DNA of 64,000 nt. It comes from Amaurobius ferox (lineage: Eukaryota > Arthropoda > Arachnida > Araneae > Amaurobiidae). The stretch is taken from positions 122,541,399 to 122,605,398 of the forward strand of contig OX578147.1 of assembly GCA_951213105.1 (NCBI GenBank), written 5' to 3'. Positions 1-11,057 of this stretch are shown in pieces (within the stretch, counting starts at the first letter, position 1; each line of letters starts with the position of its first letter). Under the pieces are notes generated by a model. That model was not told the origin of the DNA. It worked only from the letters and a program-made list of their open reading frames with translations, and did no database searches. Both the position numbers and the translations under genes were made by a program.

Positions 1-115
1 GGGATTTATCAAACGATCGACCCGTGTACCAAAGTGCAAATCGCTATCTATTCGGGAAGTGCCTATAAAAGCGTGACAGACAGACGGACACTTAGAAGTT
101 AGTATATATAATAAC
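1..115 (-). repeat. Dispersed repeat G, partial copy cut by window edge
   Basis: Read on the minus strand, this stretch carries the phrase 'aagtgtccgtctgtctgtc' followed by 'cacttcccgaatagatag'. The same phrases occur on the plus strand near 63630-63690. The two sites are therefore copies of one dispersed repeat in opposite orientations. No coding sequence was seen. A short GATA microsatellite follows at 118-134. Confidence 0.6.
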
Positions 116-357
116 AAATAGATAGATAGATAGATTGTAAAAATGTACCTTCTGTATTCCTCCAGAGATGGCTTCAGATGAACGAAGGATTAAAAGTATT
201 CTTGAACTTTTCTTCGTAAGCCGCGTGATTGGTAATGCTATTATGGCCTCATAACGGATTTTTTCATTCAACTTGTGGCTTTAATGCTTCACCTGTAACC
301 CAACAATGAATAGGTTCAATATTAACAGTACTCACTTGGAAGGGAATACAGTAGCAA

Positions 358-505
358 ACGCTCAAGGCATTAAATACCTTGAGTGCTTGCTCCAACTCAA
401 GCATTGCTCCAGCTGGAGCAATTCAAGAATTGTTCCAGCTCAAGGCATTAAATGCCTTGAGCTGGAGACGTCTCAAGGACATGAATAGCTCAAGGATATC
501 GAGCT
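358..505. repeat. Cluster of nested palindromes built on CTCAAGG/CCTTGAG
   Basis: Three palindromes lie within about 110 bp. Positions 361-383 form an 11-bp-arm hairpin with one mismatch. Positions 403-422 are a perfect 20-bp palindrome. Positions 434-466 form a perfect hairpin with 16-bp arms and a 1-nt centre. The word 'ctcaagg' recurs downstream near 473 and 488. A short reading frame across 306-488 looks incidental. The role is unknown; it may be the end of a fold-back element. Confidence 0.75.
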
Positions 506-539
506 CAAGGACATAAATATTCGCTTACCACACTTTGGC

Positions 540-559
540 CACGTGATCAGAGACGTCAC
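540..559. promoter_or_regulatory. CACGTG plus GACGTCAC motif pair
   Basis: A palindromic E-box (540-545) lies six bases before a CRE-like GACGTCAC (552-559). A very similar pair sits at 33452-33469. No nearby gene or TATA element supports promoter function, so this is only a motif observation. Confidence 0.2.
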
Positions 560-816
560 TGTTAAATAGAGGATTTTACATTCTAAAGAAAAATCTGATA
601 TATTTCCAGAACTGTTTATTATATCATAATAAAAGTAATTTTATTTGTTTTCTTATAAAAAATTTGGTATAAAACAAGAATACAAATACTATACATTCGC
701 ATATTTATTCTTTCTTTTACCTCAGTGTTTTCAATTTTGGGCCGGCCATTAAAACTAGTACCAATTTTTTCTTGTACTTGGTGTTAGGCAAACTATTAAT
801 TTATAGAGGACTCCCT

Positions 817-1018
817 GTAGATAATCAGCAGACTGCTCACTACATCACCACCTACCTAACTGTAACTTGCAGATTATTAATTGTAGATCAACAGCTTACT
901 CCTGACTTCACCCCCTCGTTAACTGTAACTCACAGATTGTTAACTGTAGATCAGCAAATTACTTACTAAATCACCATCTCGCTCACTGTAACTTGCATAT
1001 TATTAACTGTAGATCATC
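817..1018. repeat. Tandem repeat, about 64-bp unit, three copies
   Basis: The unit starts with 'gtagat' at 817, 883, 945 and 1009, giving periods of 66, 62 and 64 bp. Each unit ends in a variant of 'tgtaacttgcagattatta'. The copies are diverged, with no coding signal shared between them. The reading frame at 772-969 is a by-product of the repetition. Confidence 0.75.
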
Positions 1019-1208
1019 ATACTTTTGAGTTCATACTAAAAGTTCTAAGCGGTTTTTATCTTCGAATACCTTAACATTTGAAAGAGTATTGTAGAAAAAG
1101 GGAAAATTGTTCAAATTATTCTTTTTTCAACAAATAAGATTAAGCACACAACTTTGATTGAAGGTCTTTTATTACACTTCTTATAAGACGCACAAAATAG
1201 AAAAAGGC

Positions 1209-1244
1209 CAGAGCGCTTTCGAGCGTTAATACGCTCTTCTTCAG
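1209..1244 (-). ncRNA. Hammerhead-like motif, left arm
   Basis: On the minus strand CTGAAGA is followed by one A, a 6-bp hairpin (gagcgt / acgctc, loop atta) and GAAA. This resembles the hammerhead core CUGANGA-stem II-GAAA known in Penelope-like elements. There is one extra base before stem II, and stems I and III with a cleavage triplet were not identified. It may be a degenerate or non-cleaving relative. Confidence 0.35.
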
Positions 1245-1487
1245 TGGTTACATAGAAATTAAAAAGGATCGTTCATATGTAGACCAGAAAAGATGGCAAA
1301 TTTGCATAAATACAATTAGTAAATGAACATTCGATTATCTAAGGAAAAATACGCAAAAAACATAAAATATTTTTCAACGGATTCAAAAACGAGTATATCT
1401 CAACAAAAGTACAATTAAAAATACTATTTTATTACAGGAATGCAAATTCAAAAAGGACAGTCGAGCCCAATCCCCAAGAGGATGACG

Positions 1488-2039
1488 TCAAAGATAACTA
1501 TGAATAGACTTGAATTGCATAGAATCGAGAATGAGTTGCCAAGAATAACTTAAAATTTGAACGGGGTCAAAATTACAAATCGACACACGGTAGATATAAA
1601 TAAAATGGGATTCAAAAAGGAGAATATTACGGGAGTTATTACAACGCATTAAAAGGAAAGTTTTTTTTTCAAAAATGGGCAGAAAATTATCATTAATAAC
1701 ATAATGCGCAAGGGCCGTAGAAAGTTTACCACCTTTGACATCACGAGCGTGTTCTGCTAAACGGATGCCAACATTGCGTTTGGTACTGCCAATATAAAAT
1801 GTATAGCCACCATCGGTAGACAACAGGGGAACCACATACACCCCTGCATAGCTTTTAAAGTCATCCATATCACCAAGTTTATCAGAACGAATACGTTTAA
1901 ATAAAGTAGTAATATTAGGGTGAGCAGGCCAGAAACCAAATTCATGACAGAACTGAATAAAGGAACGGAAAATCTTAGGAAAACTAGATTTATAAGTTAA
2001 ACGATCTTTTAAAGCAACAAGTTTAGTATCAAATATCAA
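1488..2039 (-). pseudogene. GIY-YIG endonuclease domain of a Penelope-like element (5'-truncated)
   Basis: An open frame of 183 residues without internal stops. It holds the C-terminal end of a Penelope-type reverse transcriptase polyprotein: a linker (about residues 20-60), then the GIY-YIG nuclease domain. GVY is at 66-68, YIG at 82-84, the conserved arginine is in GIRLAEH near 93, and the glutamate is in LFESHF near 143. In the family these residues form the site that nicks target DNA. The reverse transcriptase is absent because the copy is truncated at the palindrome centre. The apparent start codon sits at the junction and is unlikely to be a real start. It could also be called a free GIY-YIG gene, but the linker and the 3' tail favour a Penelope-like element. 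Confidence 0.8.
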
Positions 2040-2049
2040 GTTTACTCAA

Positions 2050-2608
2050 ATTGATACTAAACTTGTTGCTTTAAAAGATCGTTTAACTTATAAATCTAGT
2101 TTTCCGTACCATCCTAAGATTATCCGTCCCTTTATTCAGTTCTGTCATGAATTTGGTTTCAGGCCTGCCCACTCTAATATTACTATTTCATTTAATCGTA
2201 TTCGTTCTGATAAACTTGGGGATATGAATGACTTTATAAGCTATGCTGGGGGGGGGGGGATGTGGTTCCCCTGTTGTCTACCGATGGTGACTATAAATTT
2301 TATATTGGCAGTACCAAACTCAATGTTGGCATCCGTTAAGCAGAACACGCTCGGGATGTCAAAGGTGGTAAACTTTCTACGGCCCTTGCTCATTATGTTG
2401 TTAACGATAATTTTCTGCCCATTTTTAAAAAAAAACTTTCCTTTTAATGCGTTGTAATAACCCCCGTAATATTCTCCTTTTTGAATCCCTTTTTATTTAT
2501 ATCTACCATGCGTCGATTTGTAATTTTGACTCCGTTCAAATTTTAAGTTATGCTTGGCGATTTATTCTTAACTCTATGCAATTCACCTCTATTCACAGTT
2601 ATCTTTGA
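2050..2608 (+). pseudogene. Second GIY-YIG copy, frameshifted
   Basis: This is the inverted partner of the 1488-2039 frame. The reading frame is broken by a run of about ten G at 2250-2259, where the GVY strand should lie, and by stops further on, for example in the equivalent of 'GIRLAEH'. The YIGSTK-like segment and 'DVKGGKLSTALAHY' can still be traced in shifted frames. It ends at the same stop region as its partner, before 'tgacgtcatcctcttgggga'. Non-functional. Confidence 0.75.
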
Positions 2609-2853
2609 CGTCATCCTCTTGGGGATCGGGCTTGACTGTCCTTTTTGAATTTGCATTCCTGTAATAAAATAGTATTTTTAATTGTACTGTCGTTGAGATA
2701 TACTCGTTTTTGAATCCGTTAAAAAATATTTTATGTTTTTTGTGTATTTTTCCTTAGATAATCGAATGTTCATTTACTAATTGTATTTATGCAAATTTGT
2801 CATCTTTACTGGTCTATATATATGAACGATCCTTTTTACTTTCCATGTAGCCC

Positions 2854-2890
2854 CTGATGAAGAGCGTATTAACGCTCGAAAGCGCTCTGG
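2854..2890 (+). ncRNA. Hammerhead-like motif, right arm
   Basis: CTGATGA (2854-2860), an extra A, stem gagcgt (2862-2867), loop atta, acgctc (2872-2877) and GAAA (2878-2881). The base that differs from the left copy falls at the position that is free in the CUGANGA core, and the stem is unchanged. It lies about 250 bp after the GIY-YIG stop, in the 3' tail. Cleavage competence cannot be judged by eye. Confidence 0.35.
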
Positions 2891-2967
2891 CCTTTTTCTA
2901 TTTTGTACGTCTTATAAGAAGTGTAATAAAAGACCTATCAAAGTTATGTGCTTAATCTTATTTGTTT

Positions 2968-5795
2968 GAAATCAGACGTGATACCAACTTATTTATTATT
3001 TTCCCCCCAACTTTTTGAAGTGTGATTATTAAATGCTATCCTCTTTTCCAGTTTCCCTTGATTCTTTTTCACAGATACTATGTGTTTTCTATGCTATCAG
3101 AAATCGCGTGGAAGGAATTAATTCATTCATCTTGACTTAGAGAACATGTTGCGTGAATCTTCAAAATGCGTTTTCGCAGCAACTTTGGTGCTTCGCATTA
3201 AATCCGAAATTAACATAGTTGTAATTGCATCGTTCGTTATATCATTTTTTCGCCTCTCCAATGTTGGGAAACAAAAATGATGTAATTAAAGCAGTCACGG
3301 TAGTGGCACAAGTACATCGTTGGCACGATTTAAATTAGAAGCGAATTGTGGAACTCCTGGTTATATAGAATCCTGGTAATTAGTGGCACGGTAGATATGT
3401 TTAAGGGCTTTTAATTGCATGATAAGAATAGCTTAAATGAGTTGAATGTGACTTCGTTTTAAAGTGCCCTTATATGATAAACTATACTAGTATGATTCTT
3501 TAAAACTTGGTAATATATGAGCCGTTTGTGTAAAATAGAATAGTACCAATAGAGGCCTGAAGGCGGCGAGATTTTAATGACTTGAGCAGAACTATCGCTT
3601 AATTTGTCATGGACACGTTAAAGTGTAATTAAGGACTTTTGTACTAATAAAATTCAATATTTATTCGCACGTGTGTGTGCGTGTTTGCTTACTTAGTAAT
3701 CCCTGTTTGCTAGCTTGGTTGGTTGTGTCTGTTTACTTATTTACTTGATATGCCAACTGTCAAGATAGACATGAGGTTGCCACCTAAGTCATATTATATA
3801 TTTTTCTATGTCACAGAGAACGTTGGACATCAATGTCAAAATTGAACAAAATGTTTATGTTAAAGTTATTATTTTTAAAATTAATTTACATCATTTTATT
3901 TAAAATTATTATGATACGATGTATTAAGGATGTAAATACCTCTATAAGACTGTCATGTAAAATTAATTTCAAAATTATAAATTTTTGTAAAAAATTTCAT
4001 ATTAAAATCCCATTGGATCTTAAGTTAATATAAATGAGTAAAATTTTATATTTATTAAATAAATAATATAAATAATTGTGTTTTTTAATAATAATTATTC
4101 CAAAATAGTTATAATTCGGTGAATGATTACTAAACGCTGAAACCACCATTATTGATATATCATATTATTACTATACAACTCGAATAAATATAATAGTTCA
4201 GTAATTCGTATATAATGTAGATACTACATGATTACTAAATATCAAATCAGAAGAAATAATAATCAAATTATTCTGGTACTCACACCCTTTTTAATCTTAT
4301 TGATGATCTGGAAGTCTGTTTCGTTAATAAGTGGTTTATAGTGTAACCAGATTTATGCACTGTCAAATCTTAGAAAATAATACAATAGCATATCTGCCGC
4401 AAAGCGTATCCCCACACAGAATATCTTAACACTTAAATGTAAGGGTATCAATATCTCAAAGAGAGATTGCTAAGACTATTTCAACCATAATGGAATAGTT
4501 ACGGTTTGAATAATTGAACAAATATTAGCAGTTGTCACTCGTTGGTTCGTAATTATCAATCCCTCAAATCATGATTTGCAAATATTATGTAATAAATAAT
4601 CAATAATAGTCCGCAATTACTTACAGAATCAATTCTGTTATGGAGGCATTAGTCTTGCACAATCTGTTGTTACAGTCTATTATTGTGTCTAACTAACATT
4701 TATCAATTGAAAATGTCGAAGCCAACAGTTTATACAGTGAATGCAAATTAGATACAGATATAACCAAGGTTAGTTATTTTATAATAAATCGGAGTTGCAT
4801 TAAAAATCTGCAACACGCTGTTACAAGTGTCTTATATTCTAAAATTAGTTACAATTACAGTTTCTCTCAATGGAACTATAGTACATTTTAAATATTGCAT
4901 GTCTGCTAGTTTTGTAATTTGTATAATATACTTACGAATATAATCAACTTACAAACTGCATCATTTAATTTCGTACGCACCGTACAGATGTGATGTCATG
5001 TGTCAAACATTTAATACTTCAAGGGAGAAGAAACCAAAGTAATATCTATAGCTCGCAAATACGAGTATATATATATGAGTTTTGAACTTTTGAACTTGCA
5101 TAAGCTACAAATGAAATAAAAGTCATATTTAATAATGACGCATAGAATTTCTAGAAAGAGTAAATATTTTTAAGAAACACAGATTTTCAAAATACTAGAT
5201 ATTATGACATAAATCTTTATAAATTATATTATTGCTGAAATGTTGTTATATTTTCTTCCATGACCATCCATGCCATTTTAAACTTCTCAATTCTAATATG
5301 GAAAAGAATATTTTTAAACTTAACAATTGTCATCCCCATAAGTCTAATATACACACGTTCTATTCAAAGCTCCTTTTCAGCACCGTTCTTTGACTCATGA
5401 TTCCTTGTGAGATTGATTTGCAAAAGTAAGAGGCTTATGAACAATGTTCGAGATCTAAAATATTCTTGAGTTCAAAAATTTATATTTTGTAAAAGAAGCA
5501 ACTCTCTTGCTATTGGCAACGAGAAATAGAAAAAGTCATACTTTCTTTTTCTCAGCTTTCTGAAAAAAAATAGAGAATATTTATTAAGTTGTGTATACTA
5601 TTTTCCCAATGAATGAACATTTTTTTATCTAACTTTTTACAAGATTTTTTTTTCCAGACGATTTTTTTTACTTAATATGATTGTGAGAGCTGCAATTAAC
5701 ACCCTAGAAGTTTTTATTTTTATATGTGATAGAAAAAAAAATATAATGAAATTCAAAATGTAAAGAGAAACATTTCAAGAAAATTCAAATTCCGA
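2968..5795. other. AT-rich DNA without recognisable gene
   Basis: Many stops in all frames. The short AT-rich frame at 3833-4033 is low-complexity (I, K, L, F rich) and matches no family I know. A small GT-rich patch lies near 3668-3760. Nothing else stands out. Confidence 0.6.
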
Positions 5796-6345
5796 TTGGC
5801 CTCATATTTTGAGAAACACAACATCTATAATAATAAAATATTATGTATGTCTGCTTGTGTCGTCTGTAGCAAAATATCTAAGCAATGTACAGCAATGTAC
5901 AGCCATGCTACTTGGTGCAGGAGTTCCTCGGTTCCCGAGAGAAAACATTTCATCGAGACTTTTCCAATTAGTTTTAAATTTAAGAACCAAAATGTCGAAA
6001 GTAAACCGATTGAAATAGCGGCGCCATCTATTGCACATTGCTACAACTAAAACCAATTTTAGACTCTTAAAACTCCAGGTATTTTATTGATAAGCGAAAT
6101 GAACTGCAGTGTTAGCTTTTAATTTATGCTTTTACAGCCGCAAATCACAATGGGTCAAATCCTACCCAATTTCAGCATAATCAAATCGATGTCTTTATCC
6201 AATGTTTTTCAAATAAGTGTTTTCTTCGAATCACTTCATTTTTTTAACAAAATAATTCGGACAGTGTGTGTGATGTGAAGACGTTGTGGTTCGATTTTTT
6301 TATTTTTGTTTAGAAAATGTACCAAGCTTTTCCCGGAGTTTAAAA
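5796..6345. repeat. Dispersed repeat F, copy 1
   Basis: Shares 'atctaagca...acagccatg...ttcggt/ggtgcag' and, further on, 'gaaaatgtacc...cccgga' phrases with 55790-56500, in the same order and orientation. Contains a small direct repeat, 'cagcaatgta' twice at 5890-5905. Overlapping frames on both strands at 5796-6056 are not conserved with the second copy, so no protein is called. Confidence 0.5.
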
Positions 6346-7975
6346 CAAGGATTTTAATTGAATTCATTCAATAATTTTTTCATACCTCAAATTGGCTGAT
6401 AGTGGATAAATGAATCCCTGCTTTGAATTCCAGGTAACACCGGGTAAATTTTCAAGTAAATTAATATTACTCAACTTATGAGTCAGAGCTAAGAATAGGT
6501 TGAAAACAGTAGATGATACACAGTTTTCTGAGAAAACGCTTTGTATATATGAAGATATAACCATGTCCGCATATTTCCCAATAATACATCGTTAGCGAAG
6601 TGATAAGAGTCGAAAGTGACGTTAGTTAATTAGTTCATGCTGTAATTCAATATTGAATACAATATTGCAAATGACCGAATCTCTTCGTCGCTGTTCCATG
6701 CCAATTGTTCCACGGCGTGGATTAGGATTTCCTCTTTCAAGTATCTATTGTAATTTGGAGGTGTATGTGCTGAGATTATAATTAGCCTGTCAAAACTTAC
6801 GAATCGCATTAAGATAAATTATAAGCCAAGAGTTTCTGTACTTTAGCTTTAAGAATAATGTTAACTCAACAGCAGATAAATCTAATTACTTCAATCATGC
6901 TAATTATGGGGGGTTAAAATATGAATAATATTTTCAGTTCGGAAAATATACTTAAATATGCAATTTTTTTATGGTTTATATATTATATATATATATCTAA
7001 CTATGTCATAGATATAGATTTCTCCCCGGATAATTTGGAATTAATACCTAATGAAACTACTATTAGTAATAATATTTATTATTTGGATTTAAATCTAATT
7101 ATAGAACCTACTAATGGGATAGTTACTAATTTATATGATAAAAAATATTTTTTTTTTAATTTAATATTAATAAATTATTACCTTTTAATTACTGCAACTC
7201 GATTCAATTGTTTAGAAATATTATACTTAATCAACTTTTTAGAATTTATAGATTATCAGATAAAAAATTTCATGCTTTGCACATTAATAACCTCAAAATT
7301 ACCAGTAAATTTTATAAATATCCAGCATATTTAATAAATGGTATAGTTAATAAGTTTCGATTAGCCTAAAATTCTCATAATCTCTCCTTAGTATCTTATT
7401 TTAACCGTACTTCTACATTCTCTTGAATTTATTATATTTTCATCTTTTTATCTTGCAGCTTTAACTGTAGAATATCTCATATTATTGCTTTTACGCAGTA
7501 TGGTTTTTATTACTCTCTTTGGCAACAGCAAATCACATCTTTTCATTTCTTCATATAGCAACATTGGTCTAGTCATATTTTGCTCGTCATGGTTGTACTA
7601 ATGAACTTTATTTAAAGGTATTTATGTTTCCTTTATTTTTCCAATATATATGCTTGTCGTCCATATAACAGAAGTTTATAGATAAAATCTATCTTGTGTT
7701 TCAGAAACAAGCATTTTTGTGTTCATTTCGAAGGGATATATGGACTTGACAAGAATTTTTTCGAAATGAACTTTTATCTTAAGCCTAAAACTCTTCCACG
7801 TGCAAGCTTTTTTGCTTGATTTTTTTGTTTTCCTATTTTCATTCCTCACCTTTGAAATTTGTTGATTGTCTTTGTCTTTATGACCTGCATTACGCTTTAT
7901 AATTTCCTCTTTATTGTTGAATTTCTTTTATTTCCTTGTATTTTGTAGCAAATTTTGGGATAGTGTATTGTGAGT
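6346..7975. other. AT-rich DNA; one long low-complexity frame, no gene called
   Basis: A 137-codon frame at 6921-7334 is open only because the DNA is very AT-rich. Its product is dominated by I, N, L, Y and F and contains no domain I recognise. There is no sign of introns, promoter or duplicate copies. The rest of the stretch has no visible structure. Confidence 0.5.
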
Positions 7976-8004
7976 TACTACTTACATTCTAACATTGGAT
8001 TTAC

Positions 8005-8060
<56 letters not shown>

Positions 8061-8086
8061 GTAAATCCAATGTTAGAATGTAAGTA

Positions 8087-8087
<1 letters not shown>
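7976..8087. repeat. Perfect inverted repeat around an AT tract
   Basis: An arm of about 34 bp beginning 'actacttacattctaacatt' is repeated in exact reverse complement after about 40 bp of alternating AT. A second AT tract of about 48 bp follows to 8134. With the AT core, the whole can extrude as one long cruciform. It may be genuine or a polymerase/assembly fold-back at a microsatellite. Confidence 0.85.
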
Positions 8088-8137
<50 letters not shown>

Positions 8138-8350
8138 TTTTTGGTATTATAATTAATTTTATGAAAGTTTGGCTTAGATAGTGTCAGGTGTTTGACTGCA
8201 AAAGTACAAGGTAATAATTAGTGACAGGAAATATCTTTAAACCCAGTTTCATGTCTAAACTGGGAAATGCATTTTTATTGCAGTCACCCAAGCTTTTCAC
8301 TCATGTTTTTTTATCTCATATTTTTAATTGTAAGCTCTATTCATTTTTGC

Positions 8351-8389
<39 letters not shown>

Positions 8390-8398
<9 letters not shown>

Positions 8399-9180
8399 TA
8401 CAAAGTGGCGTAAAGAAAGGTAGAGAATTTTATGAAATCGATAAGCATTTTCAGGGGATAAAATTTTAAGAAATAGAAAACCTTAATTTTTATACGACCC
8501 CCGTACAAAAACATTTCCAATGAGTAAAATGTGCCCCATACACCCATAAAGTAATATACAAAATTTCAGTATTTTATCATAAAATGTCTCAGAGATATGT
8601 TTAAACAAATTTGGTGAGGGATTAATCACATATTAAAATGTAAATGTTTACAGCAAAAGTGCAAAATGACGCAACACAGAAATGCATCATAGGCAAATAA
8701 TATCTGCTTCTTATCTTTAATGGGTTTTTTGCATGGATGGAAAACATATTGCACAAGCTTTGTAATCTTTTTTTAAAGTTTTTATTTCTACACAGTGTAA
8801 ATACTTTTATACCAATAAATAGTAAAATTATTATTTATTTATACAATCATTGTTTTCTTTCGTAATTTGCGTATGACTCCTGATCTGCCGACATGATTTT
8901 TCCCCTCTGAAAACCCATGGCAATGCATCGAAAAATGGTTTAAGTCAGCATTTTTGTCTTTTCTTATCTCTGGGACTTTTTATGATAAAAGGCTGAAATT
9001 TTGTACATCACCTTATTAGTGTATGGGGCACACTTTACTCATTGGGAATGTTTTACGGAAGCCGTATAAAAATTTAAATTTTGTATTTCTTAAAATTTAA
9101 TTCCCTTGAAAATTTTAATCGATTTCATAAAATTCTGTACCCTTTTTTACGTAACTTTGTAATTTATTATATATGTCGAA
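8390..9180. mobile_element. Fold-back/MITE-like element with long inverted repeats
   Basis: About 220 bp from 8390 ('aaattacaaagtggcgtaaa') is repeated in inverted orientation ending near 9177 ('ttacgtaactttgtaattta'), with scattered differences. Both arms hold the phrase for 'gtgccccatacac' and 'atttcatcaaaat'-like segments in mirror order. The roughly 330-bp centre has no coding capacity. An AT tract flanks the left side (8360-8394). It is likely a non-autonomous DNA element. Confidence 0.75.
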
Positions 9181-9233
9181 GATCAATATTTAAGGAATAA
9201 AAGCCGAGGTCGTCAATGTTTTTGGACACCCTG

Positions 9234-9270
<37 letters not shown>

Positions 9271-9275
9271 GCCCG
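9181..9275. repeat. Terminal-repeat-like end 'ggacaccctgta' plus AT microsatellite
   Basis: The sequence 'ttttggacaccctgtatata' at 9220-9239 resembles the outer end of Tc1/mariner-type elements, as does the 'aaacaccctgtata' end at 38380-38393. No partner end was found. An AT tract of about 30 bp follows. Confidence 0.4.
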
Positions 9276-10499
9276 AATCATAAATAGACGGCCGCTACTT
9301 GTAAATAATTTAATAAGCTCCCGCTACCCAAATAATGCATTCAAGCACCAAATCGCACGCTCTCCGCAAAAAATGAGGGAGAAGGCGTGGCTTAAGCACC
9401 TAAGCCGGCATGCGCATTAAAATCCACGTAGAAGGTCGAATCCGGAGAACGTAATAATTTAATAAAATAGGAAATATATACTTTGAGTTTATTATTTTAG
9501 TTAAACTGCGACGATTTATTTTAAGACTTTATAAGATACTATGTATTTATAAAAACATGCAACATATAATGCAGGTACATAAAACTGATTTTACAGTGCA
9601 TGTTCCTAAACATGAACATAACTTAAAAATAATTAAACAATATTACATTTAGTTAGGTATTTTCCTTTTACAGTTTTCGTTCTAATATTTAAAATTTTCT
9701 AAAAGAATTAATATTTCAAAAATTCTGAACATGGTTTATTTTTATAGAACACAGTTTATTCTCTCACGTTGAGTAAACATTAAAAATAACAATTATTTTC
9801 GCAGAATTGTCACGAAATGCTTTTTTAGAGTAAAAAAAAAAGGTATTCAAAATATAGAGCATTTTATATTTTGAGTACCTTTAAATATTATAATATTTTA
9901 GTGTTATAAAATTCATATTTTTAAAAATATAATTTAAACTGTGACATTTTTACAGTTTTGCGTTGAGCAAATAATAAAAATAGCAAATGATATTTCTGCA
10001 GAATTTCATTTTGAGCTTGATATTTTATTTTATTTTAACATTTTTCTGGCATTTAAAGTGTGTTCTTTAATTGAGAATGAAAAAAATGGTAACTAAAATT
10101 CCCCAGAAATTAAGTATTAATATGCAGTTATAATGAGATTTGTTAATATTTATTATTTTTTCTCTAGGAGATAATACTTCTAGAGTCTTAAAAAAGTCTG
10201 AATTTATTTAATTAAGATTTTTAATTATTTTGTGTCTTTTGTAATCTTAATTAGAAATTGAAGTTAAGAATGTATTGTAGAAACTGGTTTTAAATACTAA
10301 AAACGCACTTATGTAAGAGTAATTTTCTTACTTATTATTTAGCAATGAGTTCATGAAAATTTTTCTCATGCAAAGTAATTACTTTGGATCATATTGTTTT
10401 GTTTAATTGAAACAAAATACCACAAAAAATACAAATGTACGTATTAAATAAAACTAGTAAAATTTAATCGCAATTATTATTTATTTAATGGAAGTCATG
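9276..10499. other. No gene; less AT-rich patch then AT-rich DNA
   Basis: 9276-9455 is clearly richer in G and C than its surroundings ('ggagaaggcgtggcttaagc') but has no frame I recognise. At 9841-9880 there is an imperfect hairpin (arms 'aggtattcaaaata' / 'tattttgagtacct'). The remainder is plain AT-rich DNA. Confidence 0.5.
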
Positions 10500-11057
10500 A
10501 TTATAGTATAATAGGAAGCTATCATTTCCGACGTAATTTTTCATTAATTTTTCATTAATGTAAAAAGAATGATACCAATTTTAGAACAATAATAGGAACC
10601 GTTCTCGATATAATTGTATTTGTAAAACGCGCAATATATCAGAAAAATTACGTAGAATTAAATTAGTAAGTAGGTTTATTTTCAATCTAATATATATTCA
10701 CTTTCCACATGTAATATTATGTTATACATTTGCCAGTATTATTCTAGTATATTTAGTATATCCATTTGCGAAGAAATATGCTTTATCTACCAGTTTTATA
10801 TTTTGACGATAAAATATAAATATGCAGCCTATTATTTTAAGTGATATTCATTAATAGTTGTATGTTGTTAATGATCTTGCACGTGAGTGTGAATACGTCA
10901 CTCGGTCTGAACACGTATTGCCAAATTTTAATTTACACGGTGTTAAATATGATGCCAAAAGCATTGTGCTGTAGTTCTTTTACTCCATTATTTCGCTGTA
11001 AATAATTACGCATTATCTTATGTAGTAGAAATCATGTGCTGCCCACATTGGAATTTT
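10500..11057 (-). repeat. Hairpin-ended repeat, family A1, decayed copy
   Basis: Contains the A1 phrase 'gaaccgttctcgatat' near 10600 and the far-end signature 'tcatgtgctgcccacattgg' at 11032-11051. It abuts a family B copy directly. The hairpin end is not recognisable. Confidence 0.5.

Larger units (their letters stand above)
1129..2967. mobile_element. Head-to-head pair of 5'-truncated Penelope-like elements (large palindrome)
   Basis: The left arm (about 1129-2032, minus) and right arm (about 2050-2967, plus) are inverted copies of the same roughly 0.9-kb sequence, separated by only about 18 bp. Each arm starts at nearly the same internal point of a retroelement and runs through a GIY-YIG endonuclease domain, a stop, and a roughly 350-bp 3' tail with a hammerhead-like motif. 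Their 3' ends face outward. The arms have diverged by many substitutions and small indels, so this is not a recent assembly fold-back. No target duplication was found. Known Penelope-like elements often carry inverted or tandem partial copies, which fits; the equal truncation points remain unusual. Confidence 0.8.

Noticed and set aside
6921..7334. 137-codon open frame, I/N/Y-rich
   Set aside because: Very AT-rich DNA gives long frames by chance; no domain, no splice context and no second copy. A mitochondrial insert was considered, but no mitochondrial protein was recognised.
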